A stretch of 64,000 bases of DNA from Melastoma dodecandrum (lineage: Eukaryota > Streptophyta > Magnoliopsida > Myrtales > Melastomataceae), in the NCBI GenBank assembly GCA_029817715.1, contig JARUPY010000371.1, forward strand, positions 310,001 to 374,000. Direction: 5' to 3'. Below, piece after piece: positions 32,907 to 41,569 of the stretch. Within the stretch, counting starts at the first letter, position 1; every line of letters begins with the position of its first letter. Under the pieces are notes generated by a model. That model was not told the origin of the DNA, searched no databases, and saw only the letters and a program-made list of their open reading frames with translations. Made by a program: the position numbers and the translations under genes.

Positions 32907-33521
32907 TCAGACTGCAAATGGATCGGTGATGACGGGTGTGTTGCCACGCATCATGACGTTATTCGAATGGATGTCGTGATAGCCGCGCTCGCTGTTCATG
33001 ACGATGATCTCGTCGAGCACCTCGGACAAACCTGGATACTTTCGCTCGATAGCGCTCCCGAGCTGGTCTCTTTGCTCCTCAATGTCGTCGCAGTAGGTGA
33101 CGAAGTCATCATTGACATAATCCGTGATCATCTTGACGATGCTCTCGTCCTCCAGCGGCGATAGACGTTCCATCCGAACCATGTAGACGTACTTGGCGAG
33201 CTTCGCGAACTTGCCTCGGAACTTCGGTACGTACGGGCTGGTCTGATGTTGCAAGCAGTACTTCAGCCACTCGGCGTACCCACCATCGAAGCGGAAAACC
33301 TTGATGACATAGTCGAGGCCCGGCTTCGTGAATACGATTCCGTAAGTGCCCGCGCCGAGGGCCTCATAGCCGTTCTTCCGGAGGTGGCCGTAGACCAGCT
33401 TGATGAAGTCGTCGTTGTCGACCATCTCGTCCTCGCCGACACGCTTGACGTCGGCGAGATCAGCATCATTGTGATGGCCAGTGAGTTCATTGATGATGTT
33501 GAGAGCTTCGCGAATGTCCAT
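32907..33521 (-). CDS. Tagged protein-kinase-like protein 3 (intact)
   Basis: 204 aa, uninterrupted. Tag M-D-I-R-E-A-L-N-I-I-N-E, then G-T-Y-G-I-V-F, V-I-K-V-F, Y-V-P-K-F-R-G-K-F-A, D-I-H-S-N-N and V-I-T-D-P-F. It serves as the reference for the two broken neighbours. It is about 70 residues shorter than ordinary protein kinases, lacking a clear activation segment and C-lobe. It may be a minimal or pseudo-kinase. Confidence 0.8.
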   Translation of the reverse strand: MDIREALNIINELTGHHNDADLADVKRVGEDEMVDNDDFIKLVYGHLRKNGYEALGAGTYGIVFTKPGLDYVIKVFRFDGGYAEWLKYCLQHQTSPYVPKFRGKFAKLAKYVYMVRMERLSPLEDESIVKMITDYVNDDFVTYCDDIEEQRDQLGSAIERKYPGLSEVLDEIIVMNSERGYHDIHSNNVMMRGNTPVITDPFAV

Positions 33522-33525
33522 CGAA

Positions 33526-33532
33526 TATTTAG
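33526..33532 (-). promoter_or_regulatory. Late promoter box CTAAATA
   Basis: 4 nt before the ATG at 33521; a divergent box ATAAATA at 33546-33552 serves the next gene. Confidence 0.6.
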
Positions 33533-33545
33533 AAGGGAGTGCGTC

Positions 33546-33552
33546 ATAAATA
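33546..33552 (+). promoter_or_regulatory. Late promoter box ATAAATA
   Basis: 5 nt before the ATG at 33558. Confidence 0.6.
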
Positions 33553-33557
33553 TCGAA

Positions 33558-33977
33558 ATGCGAATTCATGAAGTCGAGGGGACACCCCCACATGGTTTGG
33601 TTCCAGTAGATGGCAAACCTGATTTCTTCCACAACCCGCTGCCACACGATCTTAAGACGTGGCATGGCCACTATGTAGCTCGGCAGGCACGACAGGCCAG
33701 CGCTCGCGCGTGGAATGCCCTTCTGGATCGTGCGCACAAAGCCATACGCCGTGTCTCGCTGCGGATCGCCGACCTTGTGCTGATCGAGGACGAGATCGGC
33801 GTTCGCGCTCTGACCAGCCCGAAGTCAGAGCCGCCCTTGGTGGAGAAGCTAGGCGGCGTCTTCTACGTCGCCAACGGCAACCATCGCGTCGTCGCGGCGC
33901 ACCTGCGCGGCGAGACCGAGATAGAGTGTGATCTCGTCGACATCGACGCCGAGCTGGCTAAAGAAGAAGGCAAATAG
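33558..33977 (+). CDS. Tagged ParB/sulfiredoxin-like protein
   Basis: 139 aa. Short tag-like start M-R-I-H-E-V-E. The C-terminal half has V-L-I-E-D-E and V-A-N-G-N-H-R-V-V-A-A, the G-x-H-R motif of ParB/Srx-like nuclease or kinase domains. It lacks the helix-turn-helix of chromosomal ParB. A CTP/ATP-binding or nicking activity is possible. Confidence 0.7.
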   Translation: MRIHEVEGTPPHGLVPVDGKPDFFHNPLPHDLKTWHGHYVARQARQASARAWNALLDRAHKAIRRVSLRIADLVLIEDEIGVRALTSPKSEPPLVEKLGGVFYVANGNHRVVAAHLRGETEIECDLVDIDAELAKEEGK

Positions 33978-34027
33978 CTAGGTCGCGGAGCGAGTGCTCT
34001 CGCCCGCCAAGATGACCTTTTTGACGA

Positions 34028-34034
34028 CTAAATA
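34028..34034 (+). promoter_or_regulatory. Late promoter box CTAAATA
   Basis: 4 nt before the ATG at 34039. Confidence 0.6.
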
Positions 34035-34038
34035 TGAC

Positions 34039-34733
34039 ATGCGCTATCGAGAGATCATGGAGACGGCAAGCTTCCCGCCAAATAGCACATCCGTCAATCC
34101 GCTCTTGCTCACGTCTCAAGAGTATCATGCGCTGCTGGGCGGCAGGAAGCGTCATCCGGATGACGCCTATGAAAGCACCCTAACCGATCTCAATACGCCG
34201 GGCGAAGCAGAGAAATACGCGCATCCTTTGAAGACGGTCCGGCTGGACGGCAAGAGGTTCATCTTCAAACTAGCCGCGAAGGAAGATCGACTATCCGCAG
34301 CTCGACGCCTACTCGCTACCGGTCCGCGACGAGAATGGGAAGGTGGTCCTTCGCTCTGACACCGATCATCTGCGGCAGTTCAATTACGCCGTCGCGGCCT
34401 TCAACGAAGACGATCAGATCGTTGCGGTGGCGCGCGACGAGATGGACTGTCTGGTGATCTCGGTCGCCAACGAGTATCGCGGCTTCGGCCTTGGCGTGAT
34501 CCTGGGTCAGATTGCGCGCCACTTCGAGCCGAGGAAGGACGCGGGAGGCTTTACGCGGGCTGGCTCCAGGAAACATGTTCCGCTATCACCGCGAGATGGT
34601 TCGAGACGCGCTCGTAAACGGGACCTACCGCAAGATGATCGCGGCAGGGGAGGTCAGCGTCGAGCGCGTCCGAGAGATCGTCAAGAGCGCCAACCTGCGT
34701 ATCAAGCCGAGGAATCGCCCGCTATCGTTTTAG
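34039..34733 (+). CDS. Tagged GNAT-acetyltransferase-like protein (two frameshifts)
   Basis: Tag M-R-Y-R-E-I-M-E. After a ~75-residue N-part with several charged loops the frame shifts near 34280, continues through a beta-rich part with V-S-V-A-N-E-Y-R-G-F-G-L-G, the acetyl-CoA loop (R-G-x-G-x-G) of GNAT enzymes, and shifts again near 34550 before a helical end. Likely modifies a host target if delivered. Confidence 0.6.
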
Positions 34734-34748
34734 GCGAGCCCGATCTTC

Positions 34749-35489
34749 TTAGGGCCATATGATCTTGAAAGCGGCGCCATAGTCTTTTGCTTTTGCGTAC
34801 ACGGACATATCGCTGTCGCCATTCACGGTCTTGAGAACATTGTTCTCCCACCACGCGGCGACCGGCCCGTCACCGGAGTCGCCATCGACAGAGTAAATCA
34901 AGTAGGCGACGTCATCGGCGAGATGCACACCCTCCCAAACCTCAATGCGGTCGAAGGTGTTGATGAAACCACGACGTACCCAACGTCTACAAGAGACGGG
35001 TTCGCAGTCGAACGTGCAGATTTCGGATCGGTAGAAGTGGTTGCCGGAGCGTAGATAGCCCATGACTTTGCTCGATACGAAGAACCTGTTTGCCGTCGCC
35101 CGCCGTGTTCGTTGAGCTATGAGATTCGCCTTACGAGACACCTCGATCGGCAGACACGCCCACCATTCGCTTGCGGTCTGGTAGTCAGGGTAAGCTGTGA
35201 ACTCGCTCGCCGTCAGAGTCTGTAGAAAAGCATCTTCGGCAGCCTCTACTGAAGCAAAATCGACAACACTGTCGCGACAATCAACTCGACGGACAGACAA
35301 TGATGCCGACTTAGCATAGAACTTAGCATAAAATAGTTTGAAGAATTCTTGATATTCCTCGTCATTATACAAGTACTTCGGGCGCTGTTTGAGGGGCTCA
35401 GTCTGCTGTATCGGTTCTGTGCTCACAACTCGGGAGATAAATCCGGGCTGAACGGGGGCGTGCAAGATAGGAGAGGAGAAGGTCGGCAT
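34749..35489 (-). CDS. Hypothetical protein
   Basis: 246 aa. Pro-rich N-terminus, then an aromatic Y-Q-E-F-F-K-L-F-Y-A-K-F-Y segment and a beta-rich C-terminus. No tag and no late box. Not recognised. Confidence 0.65.
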   Translation of the reverse strand: MPTFSSPILHAPVQPGFISRVVSTEPIQQTEPLKQRPKYLYNDEEYQEFFKLFYAKFYAKSASLSVRRVDCRDSVVDFASVEAAEDAFLQTLTASEFTAYPDYQTASEWWACLPIEVSRKANLIAQRTRRATANRFFVSSKVMGYLRSGNHFYRSEICTFDCEPVSCRRWVRRGFINTFDRIEVWEGVHLADDVAYLIYSVDGDSGDGPVAAWWENNVLKTVNGDSDMSVYAKAKDYGAAFKIIWP

Positions 35490-35536
35490 CTGCCATGATG
35501 TCCACTTGTCAACCTCTGCGGCAATATTCTATCGAT

Positions 35537-35543
35537 CTAAATA
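35537..35543 (+). promoter_or_regulatory. Late promoter box CTAAATA
   Basis: 4 nt before the ATG at 35548. Confidence 0.6.
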
Positions 35544-35547
35544 TTGG

Positions 35548-36285
35548 ATGCGTTACGAAGAAATTATTGCAGAGAAGATTGCGCCACCGTCCGGTCTACC
35601 CCAGGTCTACTACCACGGAACATCGAATGAAGCTGCCGCACAGGCCATTCTCCAGCACGGTGTCCAGCCACAATGCCAGATCAGCATGGGGCGCAAGAAG
35701 AACGGCGCCATGACGCCGGTTGCCGAGATGGTGTATCTCACACCGTCGATCTCATACGCCGCGATCTACGCCATTGGCGGCGTTTTCCTCGGTTCCGACA
35801 TGGGTCGGTATTTGGAGGGTAAGGACCCCTATGGCTACGTGTTTGGCTTCGACAGCTCGATCTTCTCGTCGATCCAGCCTGACGAGGACGAGGTTGGAGG
35901 CGCGACACGGGCAGCATATCGATATATCAAGTCTGGCACGAAGCCTGTATCCGAATACTCGACCAACCCGGTATTCGACAACGCTGTCGCCAACGACACG
36001 CTCGTATGGCACCAGCTCGTAGGTCTAGCTGAGAGGGTGCTCACGCCTTTGCAACGCAATAAGCTAGCGACCGGCTACGAGATGTCCCACGAAGCGCAGC
36101 TCGGCAAGAAGCTTGTCGCGCGCATGCCCGACGATCTCAAGGCGAAGCTCATCATCATGGGCTGCCACATCGCGCATCACGGCGCGCTGATGCCCAACGC
36201 TGCTTGGAAGATCGACAAGCGGCGCACGATCGAGCTGAATCGGGATGGCTCCAACTTCTTCGAGGTCGCGGAGCGGGTGCTCTAG
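35548..36285 (+). CDS. Tagged ADP-ribosyltransferase-like protein (type 1b)
   Basis: 245 aa. Tag M-R-Y-E-E-I-I-A-E, then Y-Y-H-G-T near 21, V-Y-L-T-P ... A-I-Y-A near 65 and I-Q-P-D-E-D, all aligned with the protein at 13859. The C-terminal third (M-P-D-D-L-K-A-K-L, A-W-K-I-D-K) also matches. Two full-length copies 21 kb apart on opposite strands suggest an old duplication and spread as cassettes. Confidence 0.8.
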   Translation: MRYEEIIAEKIAPPSGLPQVYYHGTSNEAAAQAILQHGVQPQCQISMGRKKNGAMTPVAEMVYLTPSISYAAIYAIGGVFLGSDMGRYLEGKDPYGYVFGFDSSIFSSIQPDEDEVGGATRAAYRYIKSGTKPVSEYSTNPVFDNAVANDTLVWHQLVGLAERVLTPLQRNKLATGYEMSHEAQLGKKLVARMPDDLKAKLIIMGCHIAHHGALMPNAAWKIDKRRTIELNRDGSNFFEVAERVL

Positions 36286-36289
36286 CTCG

Positions 36290-36412
36290 CCCAGCCTTGT
36301 ATCAGCCGTTCCGCCATGGTAATGCCTCCGGCTTAGGGTTGTGGTCAATCCTGCGCTGTGAAGATAGGTTCGAGTCCCAGACCGAACGGGTTCGATCCCC
36401 ACTCGGGCAGGT
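36290..36412 (+). other. tRNA-like degenerate segment
   Basis: Two GGTTCGA-N-CC T-loop-like elements lie within 45 nt, a 6-bp stem AGGGTT/AATCCT encloses a GTG-containing loop (His-like anticodon), and the ends GCCC ... GGGC could pair. No consistent cloverleaf can be folded. It may be the remains of one or two tRNA genes, or a tRNA damaged by sequence errors. Confidence 0.25.
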
Positions 36413-36517
36413 GCAAAACAGCGGACTACGGGAGCCGGGGCAGGCAATGTCTCGGCTCTTCGCGTATCTGAGGCGCTGATACTTTACTTGACGAAACACC
36501 GATTACGCGCGTGGCTG

Positions 36518-37423
36518 TCAGTACGATGCTGGGAACCCCAAGCGCTGGATCGCCGGTTGCTCCAACACGCCTTGCCCCGGTAGAATGCGGACTCCGTCAA
36601 CCACCGGCTCATCGTCGTCCACACCCCAATCGTCGTTAGGCTCGAATGGATCATCGTGCTCGTCGAGGAACCACAACGAGTAGAACTGGCCAAAGTCGAA
36701 GCCCAGTTGATTCGCAATTGCGATGTGGTTTGCTTCAGTACCATCCCAGATGTAGAGTTTTCCGTCCGATCCGACGATGCCGCGCACGCCAAATGATGTT
36801 CGTGAGATCGCTTGCTTGATGTCTTGCATTGAGGGCGAAATGACCACCGTTGTCGAGACCTTCTGGCCGAAGCGTGTTGTGAAATCGAGCTTCTCGGCGC
36901 GCGCTTCTGCGACGATCTTCTTTGCAGCCTCTTTCATCGGAACAGCCCTCGGTGCACGCCTCACGCACGCACTGGCCATGGCGCGATAAGCGACCTGAGG
37001 GTCCATGAAGGAGAGCTGCTTGGCATTGGCATTCACACTCGTCTTCCCGTCCGCATCGACTGCGTGCACTTCGAGGAGAATAAACTCGACGATGTCCATT
37101 TGCACAAGGTAGCGCTTGAAGGCTTCCACGGTCGGCTTCGCAAGAGGTGTCCCCGCCATCTCGACATAGAGCTGCCTGCCGAAGGACTTTGTAGTAATCC
37201 GAAGCCAACCATGCTCGATCGCCGCACGAGACCCGCCAATGTGGTAGCAAAGCTCTTCGTGCACCCCGTACTTCATAATGTAGTCGACTTGCGTCGGCGT
37301 GATCCAGAACTTAAACTCTTCCTCGTCATGGATGCGGTTAATGAACAGCTCAACAGTACGTTGGTCGTCGTGGGCACCCCATGTCTCGGTGAGGGTGTCG
37401 GCGATAATTTCGATATAACGCAT
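36518..37423 (-). CDS. Tagged hypothetical protein
   Basis: 301 aa from ATG 37423 with tag M-R-Y-I-E-I-I-A-D followed by T-L-T-E. No known domain; alpha/beta with an acidic segment (D-E-H-D-D ... N-D-D-W-G-V-D-D-D-E) at ~250-275 and many His and Trp. The late box sits 5 nt upstream. Confidence 0.75.
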   Translation of the reverse strand: MRYIEIIADTLTETWGAHDDQRTVELFINRIHDEEEFKFWITPTQVDYIMKYGVHEELCYHIGGSRAAIEHGWLRITTKSFGRQLYVEMAGTPLAKPTVEAFKRYLVQMDIVEFILLEVHAVDADGKTSVNANAKQLSFMDPQVAYRAMASACVRRAPRAVPMKEAAKKIVAEARAEKLDFTTRFGQKVSTTVVISPSMQDIKQAISRTSFGVRGIVGSDGKLYIWDGTEANHIAIANQLGFDFGQFYSLWFLDEHDDPFEPNDDWGVDDDEPVVDGVRILPGQGVLEQPAIQRLGFPASY

Positions 37424-37428
37424 ACCTA

Positions 37429-37435
37429 TATTTAT
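37429..37435 (-). promoter_or_regulatory. Late promoter box ATAAATA
   Basis: 5 nt before the ATG at 37423. Confidence 0.6.
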
Positions 37436-37519
37436 GGCTGACGATATTCTCCTGCACCCTAGACAAACATAGCGCGGTGCGCTCGACACTGTCGACGATC
37501 TGTAGCAACGCATAGGCCG

Positions 37520-37526
37520 ATAAATA
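37520..37526 (+). promoter_or_regulatory. Late promoter box ATAAATA
   Basis: 6 nt before the ATG at 37533. Confidence 0.6.
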
Positions 37527-37532
37527 CGGCGC

Positions 37533-38111
37533 ATGCGTAACTGGATCAATCTTGTCGAGGAGGCTCAGCGAGCATTCTCGGACAGCTTCACCAACTGGTT
37601 TCGGGACGACCCCGAGGTCTGCTACCACGGCTCGCTGACTGACTTCGCCGAGTTCCACGCCGGATCGCATTTCGAGGAAAACGACAGCGCAGGCGCCGCG
37701 TGGCATGTAGATCATCTTGCCCCGATGAAGGCTTGGTATCGACCCGCAGACGGTACAGTGATCAAGGTCCCATTCGAATCAAGTCATTACACAGCGAAAA
37801 TGCACAACATAGATGTCATGGGCTTACCCGACGAGGGAGCCAATTTGTATGACTATGGTTGGGTGCGCATCGCGAATGTCGACGAGAATACTTTGCAGGC
37901 GCCCGGTTACGTGACAGCGGGATCGGCCGCAGATGCCCGCGCCGCGCTTCTCTGGATGCGCCGGAGCGGCACCTTACCACGAGCCATGTACGTGGAGATC
38001 GAAGGCGAGGGAACGACGACGCAATCCTATTTCATTGAGGGCGGCAAGCTGCGAGACTTTGTAAGAGGAAGCCACCTCAGGATGAAGAACGTCGGCGGAC
38101 GTTCATTTTAG
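37533..38111 (+). CDS. Tagged ADP-ribosyltransferase-like protein (type 3)
   Basis: 192 aa. Tag M-R-N-W-I-N-L-V-E-E. V-C-Y-H-G-S near 30 and G-S-H-F resemble the first strand of H-Y-E ARTs. The later motifs are less clear (M-Y-V-E-I-E-G-E-G), so the assignment is tentative. Intact frame. Confidence 0.65.
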   Translation: MRNWINLVEEAQRAFSDSFTNWFRDDPEVCYHGSLTDFAEFHAGSHFEENDSAGAAWHVDHLAPMKAWYRPADGTVIKVPFESSHYTAKMHNIDVMGLPDEGANLYDYGWVRIANVDENTLQAPGYVTAGSAADARAALLWMRRSGTLPRAMYVEIEGEGTTTQSYFIEGGKLRDFVRGSHLRMKNVGGRSF

Positions 38112-38157
38112 TACCGCGATCGTCCTGTGCTTTGATATTGACCCGAGCGTGTTGCGC

Positions 38158-38547
38158 ATGGATCATCAAGCCATGAGATACAAAGTCAACATAGACCGGC
38201 CGCAAACTTCAGAGGACAACGCTAAGGTCATATCGATCGTCGAAAGCTTCGGCGATCGTATCCAAGTAAATGGTCTTTACGACTTTAACAGTCAGGTTGA
38301 CCAACCCGTAGTCGGGGGAGGATTGTACAACTTTTGGTTCGACGACCGCGCGGATGCAGAATCTTTCTACACGCTGACTGAAGCATTCCACTTCAAGCTA
38401 AACAATGTTCCGGAGAAGGATAGCCCGGAATACAGGGAACTTATCGCGAAGAATCCGGAACTGGAAGAGATCGTCGAGAGCCTGAGGCGATACAATGCGA
38501 CGATTATTGCGCGCAAGCTCTTGCCTGACATCGAAGAGGTCGACTAG
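38158..38547 (+). CDS. Hypothetical protein
   Basis: About 129 aa (ATG 38158 or 38173). Alpha/beta, acidic C-terminus ending E-V-D. No tag, no late box. Its stop abuts the convergent gene at 38548. Confidence 0.65.
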   Translation: MDHQAMRYKVNIDRPQTSEDNAKVISIVESFGDRIQVNGLYDFNSQVDQPVVGGGLYNFWFDDRADAESFYTLTEAFHFKLNNVPEKDSPEYRELIAKNPELEEIVESLRRYNATIIARKLLPDIEEVD

Positions 38548-39046
38548 CTACGCCTTGAGATACGCCGCCAACCACTTCCCGGCCGTGACGCTGGCATCCT
38601 TGACGTGCTGGCGCAGCTCGCCGGTCTTGTAGTTCGACTTGTAGCGTGGATCGCTCACACTCGTGATGATGACCGGCTCGTAGCCGAATTGGTCGGCGGT
38701 AATGTCGACGATCGTGCCGCCCTTGACCAGCCAATAGTGCGACTTCCCACTCGCCGCGTGGCGTGAGCATGCCGCCGTCCATGTATCTGGGTGGCCAGGG
38801 CGAGCCGCCCTTGATCGCCCAAATCTCGTTCAGCTCGGTTTTGAGGACGCCCATCAGGAAGATGCAGGAGAACCGGCACATGTTCGTTGAGCCGGACATG
38901 CCATAAGGGATGTCGGATGTCTGCTTGGCGGCGGCACCAGCGTGCCATGCCTCCCAGCGATCGACCAAGAAGGCCCGAGCGTGTTCCGCAACGTCCTGCA
39001 ATGTCAGAGGAATATCTGCCTCAACGATGTCGATCAATTCTCGCAT
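38548..39046 (-). CDS. Tagged papain-like-fold candidate (frameshifted)
   Basis: Tag M-R-E-L-I-D-I-V-E. Cys in M-C-R-F-S-C near residue 75 and, after a shift near 38755, H-Y-W-L-V followed by I-V-D-I-T-A-D-Q-F: a Cys ... His ... Asp order like papain-fold or transglutaminase-like enzymes. Deamidase or protease activity is a guess. The stop is TAG at 38548. Confidence 0.65.
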
Positions 39047-39050
39047 CCAA

Positions 39051-39057
39051 TATTTAT
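39051..39057 (-). promoter_or_regulatory. Late promoter box ATAAATA
   Basis: 4 nt before the ATG at 39046. Confidence 0.6.
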
Positions 39058-39126
39058 GGAGGAACACAACCAACGTGGCCTGCTCTGCGGCGGCTGTCAA
39101 CACTCAGATTGGCGCCCTGCCCCGTC

Positions 39127-39155
39127 TTGACGAAACGCAAAACGTCGAGTATAAG
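39127..39155 (+). promoter_or_regulatory. Sigma70-type promoter
   Basis: TTGACG, 17-nt spacer, TATAAG, 37 nt before the ATG at 39192. The -35 again reads TTGACGAA as in the operator family, but the right half-site is absent. Confidence 0.7.
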
Positions 39156-39191
39156 CTAGACGATATTCTTGCTTTCATTTCCGGAGAGACG

Positions 39192-39557
39192 ATGAAAAGG
39201 TCCAGGCTGAGTGAAGTCGACGTCGTCGCTCTAAGGGAAATCAAGCGGTGGGTGGCAGGCGCCGAGAAAAGCCGCCACGACGGTCCCGGAAGCAATGCTG
39301 CCTTTCTACGCGAGCTGGCCGCGCGCGAACAGGCACTCCCCCAGGGCGCCCGCGAGGCATGGTATTCGTGGCGCAGAGATGACCTTCGCCGAGAGCTGTC
39401 GCACTGGCGTCACCAGTTCTTCATCGAGAAGACGCGCCAGGGCTATCGCGTTTACCGCTGGATCACGAACCGTGGCGAGTACGCCCGTCGTGCTCTCAAG
39501 GCGCGCCTCGACGAGACAGGCGTTGTGCCCTATCGTGGCAGCCTGATCAGGGTCTGA
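39192..39557 (+). CDS. Basic hypothetical protein
   Basis: 121 aa with SD GGAGAG. Very basic and helical (R-R-D-D-L-R-R-E-L, W-R-H-Q-F-F). Likely nucleic-acid binding. Untagged; served by an early-type promoter, unlike its tagged neighbours. Confidence 0.65.
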   Translation: MKRSRLSEVDVVALREIKRWVAGAEKSRHDGPGSNAAFLRELAAREQALPQGAREAWYSWRRDDLRRELSHWRHQFFIEKTRQGYRVYRWITNRGEYARRALKARLDETGVVPYRGSLIRV

Positions 39558-39565
39558 CCGGCGCA

Positions 39566-39572
39566 ATAAATA
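39566..39572 (+). promoter_or_regulatory. Late promoter box ATAAATA
   Basis: 4 nt before the ATG at 39577. Confidence 0.6.
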
Positions 39573-39576
39573 TCGG

Positions 39577-40194
39577 ATGCGAGAGTTCATGAAGATCATT
39601 AGCGAAGCGGGGAATCTGTTCGAAATGCCGATGCTGGTTTCGGGCAGTGTTGACTTTGGCCTGTCCGATGCCGCGTTCAACCGCAAGGAATACGAGCGCC
39701 TCGCCGACAGCGACTACAAGGCGATCGAGGAGAACGATCGCTACCTGCTGGCGACGAGCTACGATCGTGAGGATAACCGCTTCGAAATCTTCCTTCTCAA
39801 CTACAAGGCCCGCAGCCTCGCCTACTACGTCGAGTATGTGCCCCATCAGGTCCCGCAGATCGGCATGTGCGCGACGCAGGTGATCCTGTGGCGCCTGTCG
39901 GGCGCTGGCGTGCCCGGCGTCACCTCCAAGGTCTTCTACGACGTTCTACTCAAAACGTTCGCTGGCGTCGTCTCCGACCAGACTCAGACCGACGATGGCC
40001 GCCGCTTCTGGATCGATCGCATGGCCGAAGCCGTGCACCAGGGCTTCGTCGTAGGCCTGCTGGACGAGGGCAAGATCACCTCGATCTACGATCAGACGCG
40101 GCCCTATGAAGAGTGGCTTGCCAACAATGACGGCTGGGGCCATGGAGAGGGCTACAAGTCGCTCCGCTACTTCATCGCAAAGAAGGTCTCGTAG
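39577..40194 (+). CDS. Tagged hypothetical protein
   Basis: 205 aa, intact. Tag M-R-E-F-M-K-I-I-S-E, the copy that aligns residue by residue with the T4 internal-protein leader (Glu at position 10, then Ala). The body is alpha/beta with W-I-D-R-M-A-E-A-V-H-Q-G-F; no known domain. Confidence 0.8.
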   Translation: MREFMKIISEAGNLFEMPMLVSGSVDFGLSDAAFNRKEYERLADSDYKAIEENDRYLLATSYDREDNRFEIFLLNYKARSLAYYVEYVPHQVPQIGMCATQVILWRLSGAGVPGVTSKVFYDVLLKTFAGVVSDQTQTDDGRRFWIDRMAEAVHQGFVVGLLDEGKITSIYDQTRPYEEWLANNDGWGHGEGYKSLRYFIAKKVS

Positions 40195-40197
40195 CCC

Positions 40198-40330
40198 GTG
40201 CCGGACAGGCAGTTGCCCGACGAGCTTGACTCCAAGATAACAGCGTCCTGGTGGTCGCCCTTTCTGGCTGTCCGCGATGCTGCTCGCCATGCTGATCCTC
40301 TCCTTCGTCGCAGGGATTCACAGTCACTGA
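40198..40330 (+). CDS. Small membrane protein (frameshifted)
   Basis: GTG 40198. About 22 polar residues, then, after a shift near 40270, a single hydrophobic span rich in L, A and M and TGA at 40328-40330, 1 nt before the next ATG. Too short to classify. Confidence 0.4.
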
Positions 40331-40331
40331 A

Positions 40332-40688
40332 ATGCAGCTCATCTTGAAGTCCGAGGCAGGCCTAGCCGAGCACATTACCAACGATTACGTCGCGCTCGGT
40401 CGCCTGCCCGATGGACGCATCTGCGGCGTAAAGCGACTGATGTTCCACTACACGATGCACATCGATCTGGGGGACACCGGCTACGATGGGCGGTACTGCA
40501 TCGACACCCTGCCCCACGCGCTGATCTCGCTTGTCTCCTATGACGGCACGGATCACCCGCCGTACTGGCACAAGTACTATCCACCGTCGTACGCCAGCGC
40601 GAAGTCGAAGACCGGCAACAAGACGATCCGCAATCCTGCCGACCCATTCCCTGAGGCGTCTCAGGAGCCTCTGACAATAGCGCGCTGA
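40332..40688 (+). CDS. Hypothetical protein
   Basis: 118 aa. Beta-rich, with R-L-P-D-G-R-I-C-G-V-K-R-L, then a Y-W-H-K-Y-Y loop and a polar C-terminus. Not recognised. Confidence 0.65.
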   Translation: MQLILKSEAGLAEHITNDYVALGRLPDGRICGVKRLMFHYTMHIDLGDTGYDGRYCIDTLPHALISLVSYDGTDHPPYWHKYYPPSYASAKSKTGNKTIRNPADPFPEASQEPLTIAR

Positions 40689-40739
40689 GTACAGGACGTC
40701 CCAGCGTCCACCGAATTTTCGGATAAACGGTTGCCTTAA

Positions 40740-40751
40740 ACGAACTTTCGT
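40740..40751. promoter_or_regulatory. Palindromic operator-like site (copy 8)
   Basis: ACGAACTTTCGT, 46 nt before the ATG at 40798. Confidence 0.55.
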
Positions 40752-40797
40752 ATTAGAACGGCGTATACGATTATCTGTTGATGGCGAAGGTTTTAGG

Positions 40798-41103
40798 ATG
40801 GGTTTCGGTGCGCACGACATCCTCGCTCACAAGGTCGAGCCGATCGTCGCGAAGCTGAGCATCTGGCAGGACGGCTTCTACTTCGGGCGGCTCCGCTCGT
40901 CGGAGATCGTTACCCTGGTCAGCGCCGGATATCGCGCACACAAGCGCTCCGAGGGGCACCAGGAAGCGGCCTTCCAGGCTGTCGCACGCTATGCCGAGGG
41001 CGACTACATGCCCCCGGACAGGGATCACACGTGGTGGTTCTATGTGGCGCCCCCGCCTCGCCATATCCCGGAACTCTCGTCAGAAGCGCTAGGCCGCGCT
41101 TGA
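40798..41103 (+). CDS. Hypothetical protein
   Basis: 101 aa. Alpha/beta, with a W-Q-D-G-F-Y-F-G segment and a Pro-rich tail. Its last 60 nt overlap the convergent gene ending at 41040. Confidence 0.65.
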   Translation: MGFGAHDILAHKVEPIVAKLSIWQDGFYFGRLRSSEIVTLVSAGYRAHKRSEGHQEAAFQAVARYAEGDYMPPDRDHTWWFYVAPPPRHIPELSSEALGRA

Positions 41104-41321
41104 GGACCAATCTCCCGGCCCAGGTCGACGATGTCGTCGCCCTCGGGCTCGCGTACCGGGAGCCCCTCGTTGGCCTCCTTGATCGCCCTGTTCGTCATTG
41201 CGAGCATCCGCTTGGCGTACATGGTCTGGGTCGGAGACTTCGCTCGCGCGATCATGCCCTGATATCGGGCGCGCTTGCGCTCAAGCTGCGGCACACTCTT
41301 CTTCTTCGTTGCCAGTGCCAT
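41040..41321 (-). CDS. Small basic hypothetical protein
   Basis: 93 aa from ATG 41321 with SD AAGGAG. A lysine/arginine-rich N-terminal half (A-T-K-K-K-S ... L-E-R-K-R-A-R-Y) could bind nucleic acid. Operator copy 9 lies 60 nt upstream. Confidence 0.65.
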   Translation of the reverse strand: MALATKKKSVPQLERKRARYQGMIARAKSPTQTMYAKRMLAMTNRAIKEANEGLPVREPEGDDIVDLGREIGPQARPSASDESSGIWRGGGAT

Positions 41322-41381
41322 CTTCTTCTCCTTGTCCTGGCCCACACGTAGTTCGAGAATGATCGCGGGGCAACCCTCCTG

Positions 41382-41393
41382 ACGAAAAGTCGT
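41382..41393. promoter_or_regulatory. Palindromic operator-like site (copy 9)
   Basis: ACGAAAAGTCGT upstream of the leftward gene at 41321. The region 41394-41569 otherwise holds at most a 26-codon frame (41492-41572) without support. Confidence 0.5.
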
Positions 41394-41569
41394 TATAGAC
41401 GTTCTGTACTCGATTGGATTTTGCAGATGTTTGGACGTGGATATTTGACGGTGCGCCCTGCCCTTTCTAGCCTCAATCCATTGCGAGGACCTATGGACAA
41501 GCACGAGTTTTCATTTCTAGGCCATCGCAGACCTCCCAGATCGTCCTCGCTGAGCACACTCGCTCATGA

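Noticed and set aside
36290..36412. Bona fide tRNA-His
   Set aside because: No acceptor, D and T stems can be paired at the same time; kept only as a degenerate tRNA-like segment.
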